Source of the DNA: Albitalea sp966211955
GTDB taxonomy: Bacteria; Pseudomonadota; Gammaproteobacteria; Burkholderiales; Burkholderiaceae_C
Direction: 5' to 3'
DNA: 64,000 nt
NCBI GenBank assembly: GCA_966211955.1
Contig: CBIHOF010000021.1
Location: 1 to 64,000, forward strand
Under the pieces are notes generated by a model, which saw nothing but the letters and a program-made list of their open reading frames with translations, made no database searches and had not been told where the DNA came from. Numbering within the stretch: the first letter of the stretch is position 1; every line of letters begins with the position of its first letter. The position numbers and the translations under genes are program-made. Of the stretch, positions 56,599 through 64,000 are shown piece after piece.

Positions 56599-58125
56599 TC
56601 AAACCATCGCACGCGGCAGGCTGAGCGACACCTTGGTACCGGCCCCGGGCGCACTGGTCACGGTCACGTCGCCTCCGTGCAGTTCGGCGATGCGCTTGAC
56701 GATGGCCAGACCCAGACCCTTGCCGCCTTCGCCGGTGGCCGGTGCCACGCTCTGGCGGCTTTGGTAGAAGCGGTCGAAGAGGTGGGGGACGTCGGCCGCG
56801 GGGATGCCCGGGCCGGTGTCGACGACGCTCACGATCACCCGGTCACCGGTCGCCGTCGTTTTCACTGTGGCGGCCAGTTCGATGCGGTCGCCGGGGCGGC
56901 TGAACTTGAGCGCGTTGTCCACGAGGTTGGCGACGGCGCGCTCGAAGAGTTCGATGTCCAGCGCGGCAAAGGGCGGTTCGCCATCGGCGTCGTCCCTGGC
57001 GGAAATGCTCACGCCACGCTTGGCCGCCCGCTCGCCGAAGCGCACGGCAATGTCGTCCAGCAGCTCGCCCGCGTCCAGCACCTCGGCCTGCAGCTTGAAC
57101 TGCGGCTCGTCCAGCTGCGCCAGATCGCCCAGCGACTGCACGAGCCGCGCGGCGTTGCGGGTGTTGCGCAGGGCGACCTCGACCAGGCGCTGGTCCTCGG
57201 CACGCGCAGGCTCCACGGCCCAGCGGGTTTCCAGCGTCTCCAGGCACGCGGCGGTGGCGGTGAGCGGCGAGCGCAAGTCATGTGAGAGGTTGCTCACTCC
57301 CTCGCGACGGAAGTGATCGAGCCGCCTGAGTGCTTCCCATTGCTGGCGCAAGGTGCCGAGCATGGCGCGGAAGCCGCTGGCGAGCTGGCCGAACTCGTCC
57401 CCCGCCCGCTCGCTGGGCAGTGCCACCGCCGACGGGTCCGCCGCACCGCCGCCCAGACCCTCGCGCGACACTGCGGCCACTGCATCGCTCAGCTGGCGCA
57501 AGGGCCTCGTGACCGTGGCGATGACCCACCAGGCCAGCAGGCTGGACAGCACCACCACCGCCACGATGGCCGCGAGTGCCGGCTTGGCGAAGCTGCTGCC
57601 CACCACCTGCCAGCGGTCCTGCGGCGATGTGCGCTGGTGGGCGACGAGGTAGAGGTAGCCGGCCACCGGCTCATCGCTGCGGATCACCGGTCGCGTCACG
57701 ACCTTGGCCGCGATCACCGCATCGGCGTCCATGCGCTCGGGGTCGTCGCCCATCACGTAGGGCATGGGGGCCTGGCCCACCGCCTCGAGCACCGGGCGGA
57801 GGTCCACCTTGAAGCCGGGCGGCAACTTCGCCTCGCCGGTGAAGGCGAGCACCGTGCCTTGCGGGTCGAGCAGGTAGAGCTGCGTGTCGGGCTCGAAGAG
57901 GACGAGGTTGCGCAAGAAGTCGGTGAACTCCTCGGGGTGCCGCTCGTGCAGCTCGAACATGTTGTCGTGCATGGCCACCACGCGGCCGAGGAAAGCGTTG
58001 GCGCGGTAGTAGGTGGTCTCGTGCTCGAAGCGCTGGAAGGCGAAGAGCACGGTGGCGACGACGCCCAGCGCGGTGAGGGCGCCCGTGATGAAGATGGTGA
58101 GGGCGAGCTTGAGGCGGACGGTCAC
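56599..58125 (-). CDS. Sensor histidine kinase
   Basis: The 508-residue kinase is read from the GTG at 58125 (TVRLKLALTIFITGALTALG). It has two transmembrane segments (about 7-29 and 183-204), a periplasmic sensor of about 150 residues, HAMP (about 205-260), the H-box VSNLSHDLRSPLTA with His282, and N/G boxes (NLVDNALKFSRPGD, VDTGPGIP, GKGLGLAIVKRIAELHGG). The in-frame extension upstream runs into the dispersed repeat at 58131 and is rejected. It is the partner of the response regulator encoded 115 bases upstream. Signal unknown. Confidence 0.9.
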   Translation of the reverse strand: MTVRLKLALTIFITGALTALGVVATVLFAFQRFEHETTYYRANAFLGRVVAMHDNMFELHERHPEEFTDFLRNLVLFEPDTQLYLLDPQGTVLAFTGEAKLPPGFKVDLRPVLEAVGQAPMPYVMGDDPERMDADAVIAAKVVTRPVIRSDEPVAGYLYLVAHQRTSPQDRWQVVGSSFAKPALAAIVAVVVLSSLLAWWVIATVTRPLRQLSDAVAAVSREGLGGGAADPSAVALPSERAGDEFGQLASGFRAMLGTLRQQWEALRRLDHFRREGVSNLSHDLRSPLTATAACLETLETRWAVEPARAEDQRLVEVALRNTRNAARLVQSLGDLAQLDEPQFKLQAEVLDAGELLDDIAVRFGERAAKRGVSISARDDADGEPPFAALDIELFERAVANLVDNALKFSRPGDRIELAATVKTTATGDRVIVSVVDTGPGIPAADVPHLFDRFYQSRQSVAPATGEGGKGLGLAIVKRIAELHGGDVTVTSAPGAGTKVSLSLPRAMV

Positions 58126-58130
58126 TTTTG

Positions 58131-58217
58131 GCCCCCCAGTCGCTGCGCTCCTGCCCCCGAGGGGCGCCACCCTGCGGGCTGGCAAAGCCAGTCCCGCGGG
58201 CGTGGCTTGAGGGGGGC
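58131..58217. repeat. Dispersed intergenic repeat, copy B (within an operon)
   Basis: Second copy of the element at 34758-34835. Copy B is bounded by GCCCCCC (58131-58137) and GGGGGGC (58211-58217), so the whole unit can fold as a long hairpin with internal stems (CCCCCGAGGGG; GGCTGGCAAAGCCAG). It sits between the response regulator and its kinase gene, starting six bases from the kinase GTG, and could alter kinase expression relative to the regulator. Confidence 0.85.
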
Positions 58218-58240
58218 TTCGCTGATGAAAGCGGCCTTCG

Positions 58241-58954
58241 TCACCTCGGAGATTCCCGCATCTTGTAGCCCGCCCCGCGCACGGTGAGGATCAGCTGCGG
58301 CCGCATCGGGTCGGCCTCCAGCTTGGCCCGCAGCCGGTTGATGTGCGTCGTCACCGTGTGCTCGTAGCCGTCGTGCGTGTAGCCCCACACCGCGTTCAAC
58401 AGTTGCCCGCGCGAGAACACGTGGCCCGGGTGCTGGGCGAAGTGCAGCAGCAAGTCGAACTCCAGCGCGGTGAAGTCCAGCAGCTCGCCGCGATAGCGCA
58501 CCTGCCGCTTGGCGGGCAGGATCTCCAGGTCGCCGTTGCGGATGGCGTTGGGCTGGCCGGCGGCGTTGGCCTGTGCGGCGCGCTGCAGGTCGGCCCGCCG
58601 CAGCAGCGCCTTCACCCGTGCGAGCAGTTCCGCGAGAGAAAAGGGCTTGGTGAGGTAGTCGTCCGCGCCCAGTTCCAGGCCGAGCACGCGGTCCAGCTCG
58701 GTGGACTTGGCGGTGAGCATCAGGATGGGCGTGTTGCGGCCGCGAGCGCGCAGGGTCTTGCACACCTCCAGGCCATCCATGCCCGGCATCATCAGGTCGA
58801 GGATGAGCAGGTCGCTCGCCGACTCGTTCTGGCTGTTCAGCGCGGCCAGGCCATCGGCCACGGCCGTGACCTCGTAGCCGGCGTTGCGCAGGTTCATGAC
58901 GATCAGGTCGCGGATGTCGGCCTGGTCTTCGGCGACGAGGATGGTGGAAGGCAT
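58241..58954 (-). CDS. OmpR/PhoB-family response regulator
   Basis: The 237-residue product begins MPSTILVAEDQADIRDLIVMN. The receiver has Asp53 in LDLMMPGMDG and Lys in TKPFSLAELLARV; the winged-helix domain ends THINRLRAKLEADPMRPQLI..VRGAGYKM. The layout is that of PhoB/KdpE-type activators. It is the first gene of the leftward regulator-kinase operon and is divergent from an ECF sigma gene. Confidence 0.94.
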   Translation of the reverse strand: MPSTILVAEDQADIRDLIVMNLRNAGYEVTAVADGLAALNSQNESASDLLILDLMMPGMDGLEVCKTLRARGRNTPILMLTAKSTELDRVLGLELGADDYLTKPFSLAELLARVKALLRRADLQRAAQANAAGQPNAIRNGDLEILPAKRQVRYRGELLDFTALEFDLLLHFAQHPGHVFSRGQLLNAVWGYTHDGYEHTVTTHINRLRAKLEADPMRPQLILTVRGAGYKMRESPR

Positions 58955-59080
58955 GCGGGATTGTCGTGCGGCACCTCGGCTTCTTACGCAAATGTGATCT
59001 TCCTGTGATGTTCGGCGAGGGACGCGCGAGGTGCGGCGACCAAAGTTCACTCCACACGCAACCGCACACGGAAGACCTCG

Positions 59081-59662
59081 ATGAACACCAGCCGCCAAGC
59101 CTTCGCCGCCTCCGCCGCTTCTGCCGCATTCCACCCAGCGCTGGTCGAGAACAACAGCGTGGGCGCCGTGTCGTGGGCCGAGCTCATCGCCCACCGCACC
59201 TACCTCGTGCGCTTCGCCCAGCGCAAGCTGCACGACCCGATGCTCGCCGAGGACCTGGTGCATGACGTGTTCGAGGCGGTGGCCACCGGCCGCGCCAGCT
59301 TCGGCGGCCGCTCGGCGCTGCGCTCGTGGCTCACGGCCGTGCTGAAGAACAAGATCGTCGACCTCGTGCGCCAGCGTGCGAGCTGCGACAGCTTCGACGA
59401 CTCCGCGGACGACGACCACCCCGAAGCCGGCATCGCCGCCATCGAATGCCCGCACGCCCGGCCCGATGAACTGGCCGAGCAGCGCGAATTCCTCGCCCGC
59501 GTGCTGGAGCGCATCGACCAGCTGCCCGCCGGCCTGCGCGACGTGATGCACCTGCGCGTGCTGCAAGACCAGTCCACCGAGGACGTGTGCGAGGCGCTGG
59601 CGATCAGCGAAGAGAACCTGTTCGTGCGCCTGCACCGGGCGAGGAAGCAGCTGGTGTCGTGA
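59081..59662 (+). CDS. Orphan ECF-family RNA polymerase sigma factor
   Basis: The 193-residue protein has a 30-residue Ala-rich N-terminus, region 2 with YLVRFAQRKLHDPMLAEDLVHDVFEAV and LRSWLTAVLKNKIVDLVRQ, an acidic Asp-rich linker (DSFDDSADDDHPEAG), and region 4 with LPAGLRDVMHLRVLQDQSTEDVCEALAIS. Unlike the other two ECF genes here it has no anti-sigma gene next to it; downstream is a terminator and the converging protease gene. It is divergent from the two-component regulator, which may control it. GGAAG precedes the ATG. Confidence 0.9.
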   Translation: MNTSRQAFAASAASAAFHPALVENNSVGAVSWAELIAHRTYLVRFAQRKLHDPMLAEDLVHDVFEAVATGRASFGGRSALRSWLTAVLKNKIVDLVRQRASCDSFDDSADDDHPEAGIAAIECPHARPDELAEQREFLARVLERIDQLPAGLRDVMHLRVLQDQSTEDVCEALAISEENLFVRLHRARKQLVS

Positions 59663-59682
59663 CACCTCGGCGCCGCACGGCG

Positions 59683-59705
59683 GCCCTGTCCTGATCGGAC
59701 AGGGC
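59683..59705. terminator. Bidirectional hairpin between ECF sigma and protease genes
   Basis: GCCCTGTCC (59683-59691) pairs perfectly with GGACAGGGC (59697-59705) around TGATC. It abuts the stop codon of the converging protease gene. There is no T-run on either side. Confidence 0.6.
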
Positions 59706-60731
59706 TCAGGAGGCCGGCATGCGCGCAGTCGGCTGCACGCGCAGGTACATCACCCCCGGCGGCATCGTCCCGCGCAGCAGCTTGAGCATCAGTTCGCGGC
59801 CGATGCTGGAAGCATCGAGCAACTGATGCAGCCGGTCGACACTGGCCACTGGCCGGCCGTCCAGCCCGACAACCATGTCACCTTCGCGCAGGCCAGCACG
59901 CGCGGCGGGGCTGTCGGGTTCCACCGAGTCCACGCGAACCGCACCGGGGCCGTCCAGCGACAACGCCGACACCACGCGGCGCGGCAGCTGGATGGTGCTG
60001 CCGCCCACGCCCAGGTACGCACGCTGCACCCGCCCATGCCGCATGAGCTGCGGCAACACCCAGGATGCGATGTCCACCGCCACGGCCAGGCACAGCGCCT
60101 GTGCCCCGCGGATGATGGCGGTGTTCACGCCGATCACCTCGGCACGCGAGTTCAACAGCGGTCCACCGGAGTTGCCGGGGTTGAGTGCGGCATCGGTCTG
60201 CACCACGTCAGGAATGAGCCGCCCCGTGCTCGCACGCATGCTGCGCCCGAGTGCACTCACGATGCCGGCAGTGACCGTGTGCTCGAAGCCCAGCGGGTTG
60301 CCGATGGCAATCGCGATCTCGCCGCGCTTGAGCTCCGCCGATCGGCCAAGCGTCAGCGACGGCAGGGCGCCGGTGCTGAGCGGGTCGACGTGCAGCACTG
60401 CGAGGTCGGTGTCGGGGTCGTCACCCACGAAGCGCGCCGACACCTCGCGGCCATCGGCCATCGATACGCGGTATGACAGATTCTTCGGTGGCGTGCGTCC
60501 GCCAGCCCTCACCACGTGCGAGTTGGTGAGCAGGTAGCCGTCCGGCGTGTAAAGAAAGCCCGACCCGGAGCCCACGCCTTGCGCGCCGTTGGCAACGGAC
60601 ACCGCCACCACCGCCGGCGCGGCGCGTTCGACCACGTCGCTCACGGTCATCGAATAGGCATCGAGCAGGCTGGCGTCATTGGCACCCATGACTGCCCATC
60701 TGGAGATGAGCGCAGCCGAATTCAATGGCAT
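59706..60731 (-). CDS. HtrA/DegP-like serine protease without a recognisable signal peptide
   Basis: The 341-residue protein has a trypsin-like domain with the full catalytic triad (His72 in TNSHVV, Asp109 in DTDLAVL, Ser188 in NPGNSGGPL) and one C-terminal PDZ domain (about 245-330, with SPAARAGLREGDMVVGLDGRPV). The ATG at 60731 follows GGAGG at eight bases. Its N-terminus MPLNSAALISRWAVMGAND has no hydrophobic signal or membrane segment, unlike DegP or DegS, so the enzyme may be cytoplasmic or the anchor may be missing. It diverges from cysB by 133 bases. Confidence 0.88.
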   Translation of the reverse strand: MPLNSAALISRWAVMGANDASLLDAYSMTVSDVVERAAPAVVAVSVANGAQGVGSGSGFLYTPDGYLLTNSHVVRAGGRTPPKNLSYRVSMADGREVSARFVGDDPDTDLAVLHVDPLSTGALPSLTLGRSAELKRGEIAIAIGNPLGFEHTVTAGIVSALGRSMRASTGRLIPDVVQTDAALNPGNSGGPLLNSRAEVIGVNTAIIRGAQALCLAVAVDIASWVLPQLMRHGRVQRAYLGVGGSTIQLPRRVVSALSLDGPGAVRVDSVEPDSPAARAGLREGDMVVGLDGRPVASVDRLHQLLDASSIGRELMLKLLRGTMPPGVMYLRVQPTARMPAS

Positions 60732-60864
60732 GGCAAAGACCTCCGGCCTTAGTACCGCCGCATGTATCCATAGAAGCAATCCGTCGTTGCCGCGCTTCCT
60801 CGGTTTCCGCAGAATTCGAGCCCTTCTTATGCATTCGGCGCGTAAGCCCCGGCGCCTTCGTCTC

Positions 60865-61806
60865 ATGAATTTCCAGCAACTGCGCTCCGTTCGCGAAACC
60901 GTCCGCTGCGGCTTCAACCTCACCGAGGTCGCCTCGGTGCTGCACACCTCGCAGCCGGGCATCAGCCGGCAGATCCGCGAGCTGGAGGACGAGCTGGGCG
61001 TGGAGATCTTCGTGCGCGCCGGCAAGCGGCTGACCGGTCTCACGCCGCCCGGTGAATCGGTGCTTCCCATCGTCGAGCGCCTGCTGCTGGATGCCGAGAA
61101 CCTGCGCCGCGCCGGCGCCGAGTTCAGCGCGCAGATGAGCGGCCGGCTGTCCATCGCGGCCACGCACTCGCAGGCTCGCTACGCCTTGCCGGCGGTCGTG
61201 CGCGACTTCCGGCAGCTCTATCCGCAAGTCACGCTGAACCTGCACCAGGGCTCGCCCAAGCAGATCGCGCAGATGCTCATCTCGGGCGAGGCGGACATCG
61301 GCATCGCCACCGAGGCTCTGGCCGACTACGAGCAGCTGGTCGCACTGCCTTGCTACCGCTGGACGCACAGCGTGGTTGCGCCGGCGGGGCACGACCTCTT
61401 CAAGCACAAGGGCGCGCTCACGCTGCAGCGCCTCTCGCGCTATCCGATCATCACCTACGACAGCGGCTACACCGGCCGCACGCACATCGACGAGGCCTTT
61501 GCCCGCGAGGGCCTGAAACCCAGCGTGGTGCTCACCGCGATGGATGCGGACGTGATCAAGACCTACGTCGAGCTGGGCATGGGCGTGGGCATCGTCGCGT
61601 CCATCGCCTTCGACCCGGAGCGCGACCGCAGCCTGCGCGCGCTCGATGCCGGTGCGCTGTTCGAGGTGAACCTCACGCGGCTCGCGGTTCGGCGCGGCAC
61701 CTGGCTGCGCGGCTATGTGTATGCCTTCATGGAAGCCTTCGCGCCGACGCTCACCCGTGCGGCGGTCGAGAAGGCGCTCGCCGGCGAGGCGATCGAGGAG
61801 GCGTGA
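60865..61806 (+). CDS. cysB: LysR-family regulator CysB
   Basis: CysB activates sulfate-assimilation genes in response to N-acetylserine. The 313-residue product starts MNFQQLRSVRETVRCGFNLTE, with the winged helix-turn-helix ASVLHTSQPGISRQIRELEDEL. The effector domain contains the family-typical THSQARYALPAVVRDFRQLYP and LISGEADIGIATEAL, which match CysB/Cbl sequences rather than LysR in general. In relatives it lies downstream of cysA on the same strand; here it faces the converging cysWA genes, so the order has been rearranged. The ATG at 60865 is chosen because homology begins there. Confidence 0.92.
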   Translation: MNFQQLRSVRETVRCGFNLTEVASVLHTSQPGISRQIRELEDELGVEIFVRAGKRLTGLTPPGESVLPIVERLLLDAENLRRAGAEFSAQMSGRLSIAATHSQARYALPAVVRDFRQLYPQVTLNLHQGSPKQIAQMLISGEADIGIATEALADYEQLVALPCYRWTHSVVAPAGHDLFKHKGALTLQRLSRYPIITYDSGYTGRTHIDEAFAREGLKPSVVLTAMDADVIKTYVELGMGVGIVASIAFDPERDRSLRALDAGALFEVNLTRLAVRRGTWLRGYVYAFMEAFAPTLTRAAVEKALAGEAIEEA

Positions 61807-61932
61807 CCCCGGTCTGCGACCGTCGTGCCGCGTGAGGAGCGTGCGAGATCGTCCTGAATTTGACAGTCTGCACGACGCACTCGGGCATAGCATGCGGGCT
61901 GGCGCAAGACGCGTCGCTTCCAACGCAGCCGC

Positions 61933-62499
61933 ATGAGCTCTCAACCGCACTCCAATCGACGACGTCGCATCCTGCTTGCCGCGGGCGGCCTGGCAGCCGT
62001 GGGCGCGGCCGGTGGCGCGGGTTACGTGGCGAGCCATCGTGACCATGAGCTGGCATCACCGCACTTCGTGGACCTGGCAACCGCCCGGCGCACCCTTGAG
62101 CAGTTGCACGCCACGCCGATGAAGACCCGCACAGGCTGGGACCTGCCGCGCGTGCTGTACCACGCGGCGCAAAGCATCCACGGCTCCATCGACGGCTACC
62201 CGCAGCCGAAGCCGGCGTGGTTTCGCGCGAGCGTGGGCAGCGCGGCCTTCGCGGTGTTCTCCGCGCGAGGGCGCATGAGCCACGGCCTGGACGAGCCCGT
62301 GCCGGGCATGCCCAGCCTGCCGGACGGCCTCGCGCTCGGTCCGGCCATCGATTACGCGCTCGAAGCCTTGAACCGTTTCGACCAGCACACCGGACCGCTC
62401 GCGCCGCACTTCGCGTACGGCGCCTTGAGCAAGGCGGACTACGCGCGCGCCCACCTCATGCACCTCGCGAACCACTGGGACCTGGTCGTCCCGGCCTGA
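61933..62499 (+). CDS. DUF1569 (DinB-like) protein with Tat-type signal
   Basis: The 188-residue product begins MSSQPHSNRRRRILLAAGGLAAVGAAGGAG, a twin-arginine-type signal (RRRRILLA followed by a hydrophobic stretch). The mature part, including LEQLHATPMKTRTGWDLPRVLYHAAQSI and the C-terminal HLMHLANHWDL with conserved His residues, fits the DUF1569 four-helix metal-binding fold related to DinB. Tat export would fit cofactor loading in the cytoplasm. Function unknown. It lies between cysB and cysA but its role in sulfur metabolism is not indicated. Confidence 0.8.
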   Translation: MSSQPHSNRRRRILLAAGGLAAVGAAGGAGYVASHRDHELASPHFVDLATARRTLEQLHATPMKTRTGWDLPRVLYHAAQSIHGSIDGYPQPKPAWFRASVGSAAFAVFSARGRMSHGLDEPVPGMPSLPDGLALGPAIDYALEALNRFDQHTGPLAPHFAYGALSKADYARAHLMHLANHWDLVVPA

Positions 62500-62527
62500 T
62501 TCAACACATCGGCCTTGGCCGCCGCGG

Positions 62528-63577
<1,050 letters not shown>

Positions 63578-63643
63578 TTTGAAACCTTCGTGCTGTGCAC
63601 TGCGGTGCGATCGCCTTCGGGCGGCCGTGCGGCGCTCATCTTG

Positions 63644-64000
63644 TCACTCGCTTCTTTCCTGGACCCTCAGGTCCTTCTTCACCCGCTGCTCGACGATGTA
63701 CTTCAGCACCAGCGTCACCAGCGCAAGGCTTGCCAGCAGTGACGCCACCGCGAAGGACGCGGCGAACTGGTACTCGTTGTAGAGGATCTCGATGTGCAGC
63801 GGCATGGTGTTGGTGGTGCCGCGGATGTGGCCCGACACCACGCTCACCGCGCCAAATTCGCCCATGGCGCGCGCGTTGCACAGGATCACGCCGTACAGCA
63901 GTGCCCACTTGATGTTGGGCATGGTCACGCGGCGGAAGATCTGCCAGCCGTTGGCACCCAGCACGCGTGCCGCTTCTTCCTGCTCGGTGCCCTGCGCCTG
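63644..64000 (-). CDS. cysW: Sulfate/thiosulfate ABC transporter permease CysW (partial, 5' end outside window)
   Basis: The frame covers the last 118 codons up to the right edge, starting at the boundary with QAQGTEQEEAARVLGANGWQ. The EAA-loop sequence (EEAARVLGANGWQIFRRVTMP) that contacts CysA, NARAMGEFGAVSVVSGHIRG, and the last membrane span identify CysW. About 170 N-terminal residues are outside. cysT and a binding protein are expected further right. Confidence 0.94.
   Translation of the reverse strand, partial: QAQGTEQEEAARVLGANGWQIFRRVTMPNIKWALLYGVILCNARAMGEFGAVSVVSGHIRGTTNTMPLHIEILYNEYQFAASFAVASLLASLALVTLVLKYIVEQRVKKDLRVQERSE

Overview
The window is about 64 kb of GC-rich chromosomal DNA, densely coding, with no rRNA, tRNA, CRISPR array, insertion sequence or phage genes that I could see. 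Gene content and order point to a betaproteobacterium of the order Burkholderiales (Comamonadaceae or a close relative): gatCA divergent from mreBCD-mrdA-rodA, then recA-recX, sucCD, TerC genes, a type IV pilin with PglL-like ligases, moaC, a BepA-like protease, uvrA, ssb and cysWA/cysB. This placement is inferred from gene families and order, not from a search.

Left part (1-20.5 kb). gatA (cut by the left edge) and gatC diverge from the cell-shape operon mreB-mreC-mreD-mrdA-rodA, which has a terminator-like hairpin between mreB and mreC. A TctE/QseC-like two-component pair precedes recA, whose promoter carries a LexA-type box, then recX and sucCD. Two TerC-family membrane genes follow; only the second lies behind a yybP-ykoY (manganese) riboswitch. 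Next comes a signalling cassette: a membrane Ser/Thr kinase, a PP2C phosphatase, a double-FHA protein and a class-II-type cyclic-nucleotide phosphodiesterase.

Middle (20.5-31.2 kb). A type IV pilin gene with a sigma-54 promoter leads into two PglL-like O-oligosaccharyltransferases, three glycosyltransferases, UDP-galactopyranose mutase, a Wzx-like flippase and a WecA-like initiating enzyme. Together they look like a pilin or surface O-glycosylation locus. Its base composition looks less GC-rich and its genes alternate strands.

Right part (31.2-64 kb). Housekeeping genes (moaC, bepA-like, uvrA, recQ, ssb) are interspersed with regulators: two large hybrid histidine kinases, two ECF sigma/anti-sigma pairs, one orphan ECF sigma factor, an OmpR-type two-component pair, an HDOD protein and a histone-H1-like/SWIB fusion. 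A TauE/SafE permease, a signal-less HtrA-like protease, cysB, cysA and cysW (cut by the right edge) close the window.

The most unusual locus is at 47.78-49.3 kb. A protein joining a TipAS-like drug-binding module to a SAM-dependent methyltransferase sits directly behind a promoter with a near-copy of the Streptomyces TipA operator. No MerR-type regulator gene is present in the window.
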